Below, piece by piece: positions 15,787 to 24,324 of a DNA stretch of 64,000 bases. Positions within the stretch are counted from its first letter, which is position 1. The number at the start of each line of letters is the position of its first letter. The stretch is from Corynebacterium urealyticum DSM 7109. Lineage in GTDB: Bacteria; Actinomycetota; Actinomycetes; Mycobacteriales; Mycobacteriaceae. A model generated the notes under the pieces. It searched no databases. It was given only the letters and a program-made list of their open reading frames with translations, and had not been told where the DNA came from. The position numbers were made by a program, and so were the translations under genes. The stretch lies in NCBI RefSeq assembly GCF_000069945.1, contig NC_010545.1, forward strand, positions 620,001 to 684,000. Reading direction: 5' to 3'.

Positions 15787-17487
15787 TTAGCGCTTCAGCC
15801 CCGCGATCATGGTTTTCAAGTTGCTGCGCAGGAAATCCTCGTAAGTCCCGGCGACCGTGCCTGGCTTGCCGAGCTCATCGGAGTGCAGCGGCTCGGCGAA
15901 GATCGGAATCCCGGCTTCCTTCGAGACGGTCTTCATGGGGCGCGTATCCACGTTCGACTCCACGAACAGGTGCTTCGGGCGCTTGTCCTTCAGCTGGCGC
16001 ACGAGGTGTCCGATCTGCGCGGGGGAGCCGTTTTCATCCGTGTCGATCTGCCAGATATACAGCTGCTCCATGTCATAGGTGTCGACCATGTATTGGAAGG
16101 CGTGTTCGCTGGCCACGAGCACACGATCCTCCTTCGGCAGCGCACCGATCTGCTCGCGGTAGTCGGCGTCGATGCTCTCCAGCATGGCCTTGTACTCCGC
16201 GCCCTTCTCCTCGATCTGATCGGCGCGCTCGGGCAGAGCCTCCGCCAGCGCCGCGGTCACGTTCTCGGCCATCGCGATGCCGACGGTCGGGTCCAGGAAG
16301 GCGTGCGGGTTGATCTCCTGATTGCCCTTTTCGTCCTTGAGGTACTTCGGTTCCACGCCCTTGGTGGTCTCGACCATCTGGGAATCGTCCAGGCCCGCGG
16401 TGTTCTTCAGTTTCGCGAGCCAGCCGTGCTCGCCGCCCTCGAGGTTGAGCCCGTTGTAGAACAGCAGGTCGGCCTCGCTCGTCGCATCCAGGTCCGCGGG
16501 CAGGGGGTCGTAGTCGTGCGGGTCCGTGCCGGTCGGCACGAGGTTATGGACGTTCACCGCCTCGCCGCCGATCTCCTCCACCAGGTCCGCCAGCAGCGTG
16601 AAGGTGGTGACGACGTTCAGCTGCTCACCGTCTGCCTTCTCCTCCGTCGAGAAGGTCACGGCCCCGAACACGAGGGCACCGCCCACCAGGAGGGCCAACA
16701 GCGCGGCCAGTGGCTTATTGCCCAGCGAGCGAGCGACCAGGCCCTTGCCTGGCGCGAAGAGGAAAGCCAGCAGGAACAGCGCGCTGGCGGTCAGCACGAT
16801 CGTGACACCGGAGGACACGTTGTAGCTATAGCTCAGGAACAGCCCCACTACGGAGCTGAGCGCCGAGATCGCCACCGAAAGCCCGATCATCACTCCCAGC
16901 CGGTTCGTCAGCAGGTACGCCGCCGACGCCGGAGTGATCAGCAGGGAGACCACCAGGATCACGCCCACCGTCTGCAGGGAAATGACCGTCACCAGCGTGA
17001 GCACCACCATCAGCCCGTAGTGGATTGCCCGCACGGGCACGCCAGCCGACTGGGCCATCATGGGGTCGAAGGTGCTGAGCTTGAGCTCCTTGTAAAAGAC
17101 CAGCGTGAGAATCAGCACGGCAGCGGCGATGCCGATCGAGAGGTTGCGGTCGGCGTCCTGAACGGTCAGGACGTTGCCGAAGAGGATCTCCGTCAGATCC
17201 GTCGCCGTCTGCGCTTTCGCCATGAGCAGCACGCCGATCGCGAAGAAGGTGGAAAAGACGATGCCGATCGCCGAATCATTCTTCACCGTGGAGCGTTCGC
17301 TGATCAGCCCGATCGCCAGTGTGGCGAGTAGGCCCGCGACCACCGCCCCGAGGAAGAGGTTCGTGCCGAGCAGGTAGGAGGCCGCGACCCCCGGTAATAC
17401 GGCGTGCGAGATGGCATCACCGATCAGGGCCATGCCGCGCAGCACGATGAAGCTGCCGACGATGCCGCAGGCCACGCCCACGATCAC
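15787..17487 (-). CDS. Zn/Mn ABC permease fused to a substrate-binding protein, 5' frameshift
   Basis: A fusion of an ABC-3 type metal permease (residues 1-260, about eight hydrophobic segments) to a cluster A-I (ZnuA/MntA type) metal-binding protein (about 290-566). The binding part shows His in TGTDPHDYDP, His in NPHAFLDP, His in ASEHAFQYM, and acidic ligands near VESNVDTR. The last membrane segment anchors the binding domain outside the cell. The gene should begin at ATG 17554, which overlaps the ATPase stop (ATGA) and encodes MIAEFLDSLLSHGYLQ, but a run of six A (17503-17508 on the plus strand as T) puts that start out of frame. Removing one A restores a continuous protein. As written, only a GTG at 17487 opens the long frame and the first helix is lost. 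Confidence 0.85.
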   Translation of the reverse strand: MIVGVACGIVGSFIVLRGMALIGDAISHAVLPGVAASYLLGTNLFLGAVVAGLLATLAIGLISERSTVKNDSAIGIVFSTFFAIGVLLMAKAQTATDLTEILFGNVLTVQDADRNLSIGIAAAVLILTLVFYKELKLSTFDPMMAQSAGVPVRAIHYGLMVVLTLVTVISLQTVGVILVVSLLITPASAAYLLTNRLGVMIGLSVAISALSSVVGLFLSYSYNVSSGVTIVLTASALFLLAFLFAPGKGLVARSLGNKPLAALLALLVGGALVFGAVTFSTEEKADGEQLNVVTTFTLLADLVEEIGGEAVNVHNLVPTGTDPHDYDPLPADLDATSEADLLFYNGLNLEGGEHGWLAKLKNTAGLDDSQMVETTKGVEPKYLKDEKGNQEINPHAFLDPTVGIAMAENVTAALAEALPERADQIEEKGAEYKAMLESIDADYREQIGALPKEDRVLVASEHAFQYMVDTYDMEQLYIWQIDTDENGSPAQIGHLVRQLKDKRPKHLFVESNVDTRPMKTVSKEAGIPIFAEPLHSDELGKPGTVAGTYEDFLRSNLKTMIAGLKR

Positions 17488-17550
17488 CGAGGTGATCAGC
17501 GCTTTTTTGCAGGTAGCCGTGGCTGAGTAGTGAGTCGAGGAACTCCGCGA

Positions 17551-18360
17551 TCATGCTGTCTCCTCCTGAAGAGCTGCCTGCCGTGGCGTGGGGTGGGCTG
17601 GTGCTGACGGCTCGCGGATGACGAGCGCGCCGAAGGCCTTCTGCAGCACGTCGGGGACGAAGACCTCCTCGGTGGGACCCGCCGCGACGAGCTCGCCGTT
17701 GAGGACGATGAGGTCGTCGTAGTAGTCGCGCACCGTGTTCATGTCGTGGTGCACGACGACGACGTGCTTGCCCGCGTCCGCCATCTGCCGCAGCAGGGTC
17801 ACGATCGTCTTCTCGCTGGGGACGTCGATGCCGACGAAGGGCTCGTCCAGGAAGATGTACTCCGCGTCCTGGACGATGGCGCGGGCAAAGAGGACGCGCT
17901 GGAACTGTCCGCCCGAGAGTTCGCTGATGTGGCGGTGGCGGAAGTCCCACATGTCGACGTCCTTGAGAGCCTGGGTGGCTGCTTCGCGTTCGGTCTTGCC
18001 GGGGCGGTGGAAGAGCCCCAGTCGCGGGTAAGTGCCCATCAGGACGGTGTCGAAGACGCTGGTGGGGAAGTTGCGGTCGAGGTCAGAGCGCTGCTCGATA
18101 TACGCGATTGCGCGGCGCTGCTCGGCGGGGGCCTTGCCGTCGAGGGTGACGGGGTAGTCGGCAGGGGTGCCGGTGGTGCTTGTGCCGTGGACGTTGTGTT
18201 TGTCCAGGATCTGAAGCATCGCCTTCATGAGGGTGGATTTGCCCGAGCCATTGGGGCCGATGATGCCGTGCATGCCGGGGGAGTCGAGGGTGAAGCTGAT
18301 GTTCCGAATCGCGGTGTTCGCGCCGTAGCTCACGCTCAAGTTCTGGACGCTAATACTCAT
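17551..18360 (-). CDS. Metal ABC transporter ATP-binding protein
   Basis: A 269-residue ATPase of the zinc/manganese importer family, which powers uptake together with the permease fusion downstream. Walker A GPNGSGKST (about 35-43), Q-loop YIEQRSD, signature LSGGQ (about 141-145), Walker B EYIFLDEP (about 160-167) and the switch His in VVVHHD are all present. The ATG at 18360 is preferred to an in-frame TTG three codons earlier. Its stop overlaps the true permease start in ATGA, so the two are translationally coupled. The MntR-like palindrome 37 bp upstream indicates repression by manganese; Mn2+ is therefore the likely substrate. Confidence 0.93.
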   Translation of the reverse strand: MSISVQNLSVSYGANTAIRNISFTLDSPGMHGIIGPNGSGKSTLMKAMLQILDKHNVHGTSTTGTPADYPVTLDGKAPAEQRRAIAYIEQRSDLDRNFPTSVFDTVLMGTYPRLGLFHRPGKTEREAATQALKDVDMWDFRHRHISELSGGQFQRVLFARAIVQDAEYIFLDEPFVGIDVPSEKTIVTLLRQMADAGKHVVVVHHDMNTVRDYYDDLIVLNGELVAAGPTEEVFVPDVLQKAFGALVIREPSAPAHPTPRQAALQEETA

Positions 18361-18396
18361 GACAGCCAAGAATAGTGTTCAGTTCAATGAATCACC

Positions 18397-18416
18397 AAGT
18401 TCAATGTATTGAACTT
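18397..18416. promoter_or_regulatory. MntR-like operator of the metal ABC operon
   Basis: A 20-nt inverted repeat with perfect AAGTTCAA/TTGAACTT arms around TGTA. It resembles the corynebacterial MntR motif as I recall it (TGTTCAATGCGTTGAACA). A further half site AGTTCAATG is at 18380-18388. Both lie directly upstream of the ATPase start. Confidence 0.7.
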
Positions 18417-18539
18417 TGGGGTGGGGTGGTGTTGGGGGGGTAGCGCCAGGACTGCCATGCGCGTTGGCGTAGGCGGTGTCTGGTGCGGGCGCTATGGTTA
18501 GAGGGAATCGAGCCCCACCTGTCACATAAGGAACACGCC

Positions 18540-19385
18540 ATGCAGCGCACCACCCGGACCCATGCCCGCCACCACCGCACCCTGCGCGGGCGCATCCTGC
18601 GAGGTGCTGCGGGTCTGCTCGCCAGCCTCGGCATCGCTGCCGGGCTGGGCGTCGGCACGGCCGGGCAGGCGGCGGCCAACCCGATGGGCTCCCTCGACGC
18701 AGCGCTCACGGCCACCGGCCAGCCAGGCCCACACCGTGTGCCGGGGCACTACTTCACCTCGCCCACCGCGCCGGCTGCCCAGCAGCGCATCAAGCCCCGC
18801 GCTCTGCTGGGGCCATCCACCCCGATCATGGTGGGCGACAGCATCTGCACCCTCTCTGTGACGGGTATTGATGCCGCGGGCAACAAGGTGGGAATCACCG
18901 CCGCTCACTGTGGCGTGCCGGGGAGCCCGGTGCGCTCCCTCGACGCCCCCGAGGCCGGTGTGATCGGCAAGGTCGTGAAGTTCGGCAACCTGGACTACTC
19001 CGTCATCCGCCTGCGCCCCGACGTGCAGCTGACCCGGAACTACGGTCGCGTGGCGCTGAACCGTAGCGGTGGCCCGGCGCCTGCTGTGCCGAATGCAGCC
19101 TGCAAGACCGGTGTGGCCACCGGCACCAAGTGTGGGCCGGTGCTGGGGCATCTTGGCCAGACCTTCGTGAGCCACATCTGCGCCTCCCTCGGGGACTCCG
19201 GCGCACCCGTCTACGCGGGTGGTCGCCTGGTCGGCATCCTCAACGGTGGCTTCCAGCCGCTGCCGAGCTGCACCACCCCGCTGCAGGGCCCGCTGCACTC
19301 CCCGGCAGTGTCCACCACCTGGGATGCCATCGCAGCGGACATGAACGCGCTCGGCGGTTCCGGCGCGGGCTTCCGCCTGCCCTAA
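18540..19385 (+). CDS. Secreted trypsin-like (S1) serine protease
   Basis: A 281-residue extracellular protease. A basic N-terminus (TRTHARHHRTLRGR) and a hydrophobic stretch ending AGQAAANP (about 20-45) form a signal peptide with a likely cut after AAA or ANP. The chymotrypsin fold shows His in GITAAHCG (about 123), a candidate Asp in NLDYSVIRL (about 152) and the nucleophile in LGDSGAPVY (about 220). Six Cys outside the signal could form disulfides. The start at 18540 is chosen for AAGGA nine bases upstream and for the signal peptide; an earlier in-frame GTG at 18483 would bury it. It lies divergent from the metal ABC operon. Confidence 0.85.
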   Translation: MQRTTRTHARHHRTLRGRILRGAAGLLASLGIAAGLGVGTAGQAAANPMGSLDAALTATGQPGPHRVPGHYFTSPTAPAAQQRIKPRALLGPSTPIMVGDSICTLSVTGIDAAGNKVGITAAHCGVPGSPVRSLDAPEAGVIGKVVKFGNLDYSVIRLRPDVQLTRNYGRVALNRSGGPAPAVPNAACKTGVATGTKCGPVLGHLGQTFVSHICASLGDSGAPVYAGGRLVGILNGGFQPLPSCTTPLQGPLHSPAVSTTWDAIAADMNALGGSGAGFRLP

Positions 19386-19485
19386 CGGATAGCGTGAGCG
19401 GAAAACGCTAGTGCGCAGCACTGGCGTGCCGGCGCACAGCAACGCCCCTGACGCCCAAGCGCGAGCGCAGAACCCTCGGTCATAA

Positions 19486-19519
19486 AGCTGCCCCCGACGA
19501 CACATCGTCGGGGGCAGCT
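19486..19519. terminator. Bidirectional terminator between protease and chorismate mutase
   Basis: A perfect 15-bp stem AGCTGCCCCCGACGA (19486-19500) with 19505-19519 and a 4-nt loop, between two convergent genes. Confidence 0.8.
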
Positions 19520-19561
19520 GCGCGTTGGGGTAGGGTGCGCAGGGTCTAAAGATTGAGGGGG

Positions 19562-19915
19562 TTAGCCCAGCCGACCACGGCCGAGCTGCAGCAGCGCCTT
19601 GGCGATCTCCACGCCCTCGGAGCCGAACTCCTCACGGAACTGGTTAATGATCGCCACCTCGCGGGTATAGACCAGGCGAGTACCGCCGGAGCCCAGGCGA
19701 GTCTTGCCGATGGCCTTCGAGACGGCGGAACGGCGGTGGATCGCATCAATGATCGTCCGATCCATCCGGTTGATCTCCTGGCGATACTTCTGAATCTCCT
19801 CATCGGAGAGCGGATCATCGGTACCGGAGGGCATGCGCACCTCGAAGCCCTTAGCCGGAACCTCCGGCCCCTCCCCGATGCCAGGGTTCATCGTTGCGCC
19901 ATCTTCGCTAGTCAT
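19562..19915 (-). CDS. Chorismate mutase, AroQ type
   Basis: A 117-residue enzyme that converts chorismate to prephenate in Phe/Tyr synthesis. The all-helical AroQ core is complete: EEIQKYRQEINRMD (about 39-52) with the conserved Arg, AIHRRSAVSKAIGKTR (about 58-73) and VYTREVAIINQF (about 82-93). A 35-residue N-terminal extension without homology features precedes the core. Start ATG at 19915 is used; longer frames upstream run into the pcrA promoter region. No signal peptide is present, so it is the cytoplasmic form, which in actinobacteria usually pairs with DAHP synthase. It is divergent from pcrA with a 56-bp gap. Confidence 0.88.
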   Translation of the reverse strand: MTSEDGATMNPGIGEGPEVPAKGFEVRMPSGTDDPLSDEEIQKYRQEINRMDRTIIDAIHRRSAVSKAIGKTRLGSGGTRLVYTREVAIINQFREEFGSEGVEIAKALLQLGRGRLG

Positions 19916-19971
19916 AGCTTTGATTGTACGTCGCGCAGCCGTGTCTGGGGTATCTACTAGCCTGGTAGGCG

Positions 19972-22900
19972 ATGAACACTCCTGATGAGCAAGATGGTCT
20001 CTTTCCCATGAGCCCTGGTGCCGCACGTCCGGCGGACCAGACGGCCAGCCCTGCCGGCGAGCAGCCAGCAACCGGTGCGAGCGGACCGGAGGCAGAACAG
20101 GCAGAGGAAGTGCCGCTGCCGGAACCGCAATTCGACGCTGAGTTCGACTCTGGGTTCGACCCAGGGTTCGACCCAGCCCCGCCCCCGGAGGACGCCCCAC
20201 CCGCGGGTTACGAAGAGCTGGTCGCGCTCATGAACGAGGCTGCGGCCCAGCCGAGTACGCAGGACGAACATGCCCCTGCGCAATCGATGGGCCAGCAGGT
20301 GCCGAACCAGTCACAGCCGGGGCAGGCACAATTTTCGCAGGCACAGCACACCGGGGGCGTCGACGACTTCCTGGGAACCGCAAGCGGCGGGAACCGACGT
20401 GGTGAAATGGCAGCGGGAAGTCCCTTCGACCGCCGCCACGCGCCGGACAACCGTGAGCAACTGCTGGCCGGGTTAAACCCGCAGCAGAAGGAAGCCGTGC
20501 AGCACACCGGCAGCCCGCTGCTCATCGTCGCGGGCGCGGGATCCGGGAAAACCAGCGTGCTGACCCGCCGCATCGCCTGGCTGCTGTCCACCGGTGTTGC
20601 GCCCTGGCAGATCCTCGCTATCACCTTCACCAATAAGGCTGCGGCGGAGATGCGCGAGCGCGTTGCGGACCTCGTTGGTCCCGCCGCTGAGCGGATGTGG
20701 GTATCCACCTTCCACTCCATGTGCGTGCGCATCCTGCGCAGCAACGCCCACCTCGTGGCGGGGCTGAACACCAACTTCACGATCTATGACTCGGATGACT
20801 CCAAGCGCCTGATCACCATGGTCATCAAGGACCACAACCTGGACGTCAAGGAGTTCGCGCCCCGCGGCGTGCTCTCCACGATCAGCAACTGGAAGAACGA
20901 GCTCGTCGGGCCTACTGCTGCGAAGGCCGAGGCGGACGCGGACAGCAACTTCCACAAGCAGACCGTTGCTTCGCTGTACGCGGATTACCAAAAGCGCCTG
21001 CGGGCGGCGAACGCCGTGGACTTCGACGACCTGATCGGCGAGGTCGTCGGCATCCTGCGCAATAACCCGCAGGTCGCCGAACACTACCGCCGCCGCTTCC
21101 GCCACGTGCTCGTCGACGAGTACCAGGACACCAACCACGCGCAATATGTGCTGGTCTCCACCCTCGTCGGCGAGGAGGGAAGCGGTGGTGGCGAACTCGC
21201 CGTAGTGGGTGATGCAGACCAGTCCATCTACGCCTTCCGTGGCGCGACGATCCGCAATATCGAGGAATTCGAGCGCGACTACCCGAACGCCCACACCATC
21301 CTTCTGGAGCAGAACTACCGCTCCACGCAGACCATTCTCTCCGCGGCGAACGCCGTGATCGACCGCAATACCGAGCGGCGACCCAAGAAGCTGTGGACCG
21401 ACCTCGGTCAGGGCGAGAAGATCGCCGGTTACGTGGCGGATAACGAGCACGACGAGGCCCGCTTCATCGCAGGCGAGATCGACCGGCTCGTCGACGAAGG
21501 GGTGGCCTACGGGGACATCTCCATCATGTACCGCACCAACAACGCCTCCCGCGCGTTGGAGGACGTGCTCATGCGCTCCGGGCTGCCGTACAAGGTGGTG
21601 GGCGGCACCCGCTTTTACGAGCGCAAGGAGATCCGCGACATCGTTTCCTACCTCAAGGTGCTCGATAACCCGGAGGACACGGTCGCGCTGCGCCGCATCA
21701 TCAACACCCCGCGGCGAGGCATCGGCGACCGGGCGCTCGCGCAGGTCACCGTCCACGCCGAAGCGCAGGGCGTGAGCTTCGCGCAGGGGCTGCGCGACGC
21801 CGCTGAGGACAAGGTCGCCCGGCTCGGCGGGCGTGGTCGCAACGCCATCGCGGGCTTCCTCAGCATGATGGACGGCTTGCGAAAGACGGTCGAGGACGCG
21901 GAACTGCGCGCCTCCGACGGCAGTCCGCTGGGCCTGCCGGACCTGGGCGCGATCATCGCCGCCATCGTGGAGCAGAGCGGCTACCGGGCCGAGCTGGAGA
22001 AGTCTAATGATCCGCAGGATCAGACCAGGCTGGATAACGTCAACGAGTTGATCAGCGTGGGCCACGAGTTCAGCCAGGAGGCGGCCCACCAGAAGGCCTA
22101 CGAGGAGATGCCCGCCGGGAAGGCGGTGCAGCCCGAGGTGCAGCTCACACAGGACGTCGCCGACGCGATGCTGGACGAGGGCGAGGCCCCGCTGGGCAGC
22201 GTGCAGGCCTTCCTGGAACGGGTCAGCCTGGTCGCTGATGCCGACCAGATCCCTGAGGAGGGCGCAGGCCAGATCACGCTGATGACCTTGCACACCGCCA
22301 AGGGGCTGGAGTTTCCGGTCGTCTTCCTCACCGGCTGGGAGGACGGCCAGTTCCCGCACATGCGTGCGCTGAGCGACCCGACGGAGCTCGCCGAGGAACG
22401 CCGCCTGGCCTACGTGGGCATTACCCGCGCGAAGGAAAAGCTCTACATCTGCCGCGCGATCACCCGTTCCGGCTGGGGTGCGCCCGTGAACAACCCTCCC
22501 TCGCGCTTCCTCTCCGAGGTGCCGGAGGAACTGGTGGAGTGGCTCCGCGAGGAGCCGGATTGGTCCGGCTCGTGGGGCAGTGGCGGCTATGCCGATGGCT
22601 CAAGCTTCGGCGGCGGCTCTGGCTACTCGGGAGGCTGGGGTCGCTCCGGGGGATGGGGCTCCGGTGGTTCTGGCAGCTACGGCAGCCGGAGTGGCGGTTT
22701 CGATGGCGGGCGGACCTACGGTGCAGGCCGTGCGGGATCAGGCTTTAGCTCCGCGGGCAGCGGCTCTGGTGGCGCGTCCGGCGGCAACTCCACCGGTTTC
22801 CGTCCGGGCAAAGCTGCGGGTAAGGGCGCGGCAGCGAAGGCTAAGAAGAAGCCCACCGACCGCAGCGGCAAGCCCCTGGAGCTGGCCGTGGGTGACCGGG

Positions 22901-23040
22901 TTAACCACGACAAGTACGGCCTTGGCACCGTCAAGAGCGTCGATGGGGTGGGCAGCCACACCACCGTCATGATTGACTTCGGCAGCCGTGGCACCGTGCG
23001 GCTCATGCTCTTCGGCGGCGTGCCGATGGAGAAGCTCTAG
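19972..23040 (+). CDS. pcrA: ATP-dependent DNA helicase PcrA/UvrD
   Basis: A 1022-residue superfamily 1A 3'-5' helicase for nucleotide excision repair and removal of protein-DNA blocks. The helicase core spans about residues 155-850: Q-motif LNPQQKEAV (about 167), Walker A AGAGSGKTS (about 186), motif II VDEYQDTN (about 382), motif III VVGDADQSIYAFRGA (about 412), motif IV EQNYRST and motif VI AYVGITRAKEKLY (about 812). A 155-residue Pro/Gln/Glu-rich disordered N-terminal extension is unusually long. After residue 850 a Gly/Ser-rich linker of about 100 residues leads to a C-terminal Tudor-like, RNA polymerase-binding domain (VGDRVNHDKYGLGTV). Confidence 0.96.
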   Translation: MNTPDEQDGLFPMSPGAARPADQTASPAGEQPATGASGPEAEQAEEVPLPEPQFDAEFDSGFDPGFDPAPPPEDAPPAGYEELVALMNEAAAQPSTQDEHAPAQSMGQQVPNQSQPGQAQFSQAQHTGGVDDFLGTASGGNRRGEMAAGSPFDRRHAPDNREQLLAGLNPQQKEAVQHTGSPLLIVAGAGSGKTSVLTRRIAWLLSTGVAPWQILAITFTNKAAAEMRERVADLVGPAAERMWVSTFHSMCVRILRSNAHLVAGLNTNFTIYDSDDSKRLITMVIKDHNLDVKEFAPRGVLSTISNWKNELVGPTAAKAEADADSNFHKQTVASLYADYQKRLRAANAVDFDDLIGEVVGILRNNPQVAEHYRRRFRHVLVDEYQDTNHAQYVLVSTLVGEEGSGGGELAVVGDADQSIYAFRGATIRNIEEFERDYPNAHTILLEQNYRSTQTILSAANAVIDRNTERRPKKLWTDLGQGEKIAGYVADNEHDEARFIAGEIDRLVDEGVAYGDISIMYRTNNASRALEDVLMRSGLPYKVVGGTRFYERKEIRDIVSYLKVLDNPEDTVALRRIINTPRRGIGDRALAQVTVHAEAQGVSFAQGLRDAAEDKVARLGGRGRNAIAGFLSMMDGLRKTVEDAELRASDGSPLGLPDLGAIIAAIVEQSGYRAELEKSNDPQDQTRLDNVNELISVGHEFSQEAAHQKAYEEMPAGKAVQPEVQLTQDVADAMLDEGEAPLGSVQAFLERVSLVADADQIPEEGAGQITLMTLHTAKGLEFPVVFLTGWEDGQFPHMRALSDPTELAEERRLAYVGITRAKEKLYICRAITRSGWGAPVNNPPSRFLSEVPEELVEWLREEPDWSGSWGSGGYADGSSFGGGSGYSGGWGRSGGWGSGGSGSYGSRSGGFDGGRTYGAGRAGSGFSSAGSGSGGASGGNSTGFRPGKAAGKGAAAKAKKKPTDRSGKPLELAVGDRVNHDKYGLGTVKSVDGVGSHTTVMIDFGSRGTVRLMLFGGVPMEKL

Positions 23041-23102
23041 GGCAGGGGCGGTACCGCCCCTAGATCGTGCGCTTTAACAAACCCAGTGCGGTCGTTATAA
23101 GA

Positions 23103-23139
23103 ACAACAGCTCCCACCCGTGCAGGGTGGGAGCTGTTGT
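23103..23139. terminator. Bidirectional terminator after pcrA
   Basis: A perfect 16-bp stem ACAACAGCTCCCACCC (23103-23118) with 23124-23139 and a 5-nt loop, followed by CGTTTT on the plus strand. It separates pcrA from the convergent M23 peptidase gene. Confidence 0.9.
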
Positions 23140-23154
23140 CGTTTTAGCGACGGC

Positions 23155-23898
23155 CTAGAGCTCGATGCCGAGGTTCCGCAGCCACGGCACCGGGTCGATC
23201 GGGCCGGAGCCGTTCGGGTGGATCTCGAAGTGCAGGTGCGAGCCGGTGGAGAAGCCCTCGTTGCCCATGCCGGCGATCTTCTGGCCGGCGGTCACGCGGT
23301 CACCGACGGAGACGTCGATGGTGGCGATGTGGCCGTAGACGGTGATGTCACCATTGTCGTGCTTGATGCGCACCCAGTTGCCGAAACCGGAAGCCGGGCC
23401 TGCGTCGATGACGGTGCCGTCCTTGACTGCGAGGATCGCGGTGCCGATGGCGTTAGCGATGTCCACGCCGTTGTGGTTGGTGCCCCAGCGAGCACCGAAA
23501 CCGGAGGTGAAGGACCCCTCGGCAGGCTTAGCAGCCTGTGGGGCGCGGGATGCGGCGTCAGCGGCAGCGCGCTGCTTCGCGAACTCCAGAGCGGAGGAGA
23601 GCTGTGCGGACAGGTCGGCGGTGGTCTCCTGCAGCTGCGGGACCTCCAGGATGCGCGGCGCATCAGCTGCGGAGCTGCCCTCGGCCTCCTGGGCCAGGAA
23701 GGAGGAGTCAGCCGCCAGCTCGATGGAGCCATCAGCTGGGGTAGCGGAGTTTGCCTGCTGAGCGCCAGCGGTTGCGCCTGCAGCGCCAGCCGTGGATACG
23801 GCACCCGTTGCAACGGCGACCAATGCGAGACGGCGCTTGGCGCTGTTATCTACCTTGCGGTGCTGCCCAACGCGCCGGGTGCTGGAGGTCTTCTGCAC
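23155..23898 (-). CDS. Secreted M23 family peptidoglycan endopeptidase
   Basis: A 247-residue cell-wall hydrolase candidate. The N-terminus is basic (residues 1-22) followed by an Ala-rich hydrophobic segment (about 23-47) that acts as export signal. A helical region (75-115) precedes the M23 (lysostaphin-type) domain from about 130: metal ligands His and Asp in NHNGVDIA (about 141-148), and HLHFEIHPNG (about 221-230), complete the zinc site. The fold contains YGHIATIDVSVGDRVTAGQKIAGMG as usual. It probably cuts peptide cross-links during growth or division. It is monocistronic with its own upstream region of over 400 bp shared with perM. Confidence 0.9.
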   Translation of the reverse strand: MQKTSSTRRVGQHRKVDNSAKRRLALVAVATGAVSTAGAAGATAGAQQANSATPADGSIELAADSSFLAQEAEGSSAADAPRILEVPQLQETTADLSAQLSSALEFAKQRAAADAASRAPQAAKPAEGSFTSGFGARWGTNHNGVDIANAIGTAILAVKDGTVIDAGPASGFGNWVRIKHDNGDITVYGHIATIDVSVGDRVTAGQKIAGMGNEGFSTGSHLHFEIHPNGSGPIDPVPWLRNLGIEL

Positions 23899-24324
23899 GT
23901 TCCTTGCCCTTTCAAGCTCTGGAGACTGTGATCTACTCGCTGGTTTTTCGTAACCAGATCGTTATGAACGAGAGTTACTCTATTGTTTCCTTCCGTATCT
24001 TTCAACCAATATTGCGGGAATATAACAATGAGTGAACGCTGTGGCTGGTGTGGTTAACGGGGGAATGGTGGGGAGGTGGATTGAAAGTGCAGATCAGGGT
24101 GCATTTTTGCGGGATGATGTGGCGCATTTTGGTCGTCGTTTTCGCGGAATACACCCAAAAGGGTGGGGAAAGTCACATTTTTTCCGCCGATATTCCTGGC
24201 TCATGCCCCTTCTCTGGATTCGACCAGGGCAACAGTCACGCGAGGTTCACCCTGTCTTCGCCCGGAAACGCCGGAAAGTGCCGTGAATGTCACAGCGCGG
24301 GCAGCGGCAGGCACAATAGACACT
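23899..24324. other. Divergent intergenic region between the M23 peptidase and perM
   Basis: 426 bp without a convincing gene. The part at 23940-24030 is notably AT-rich (TTACTCTATTGTTTCC, ATATTGCGGGAATATAACAATG) and probably holds the promoters of both neighbours. No clear operator dyad or structured RNA was seen. Confidence 0.5.

Noticed and set aside
14717..15790. 357-codon plus-strand frame, His/Arg/Asp-rich
   Set aside because: Complement of the AI-2E transporter gene; extreme composition and no domain.
15763..17331. 522-codon plus-strand frame
   Set aside because: Complement of the permease-binding-protein fusion, which carries clear metal-binding motifs.
20473..22359. 628-codon minus-strand frame
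   Set aside because: Antisense shadow of pcrA with composition typical of such shadows and no motif.
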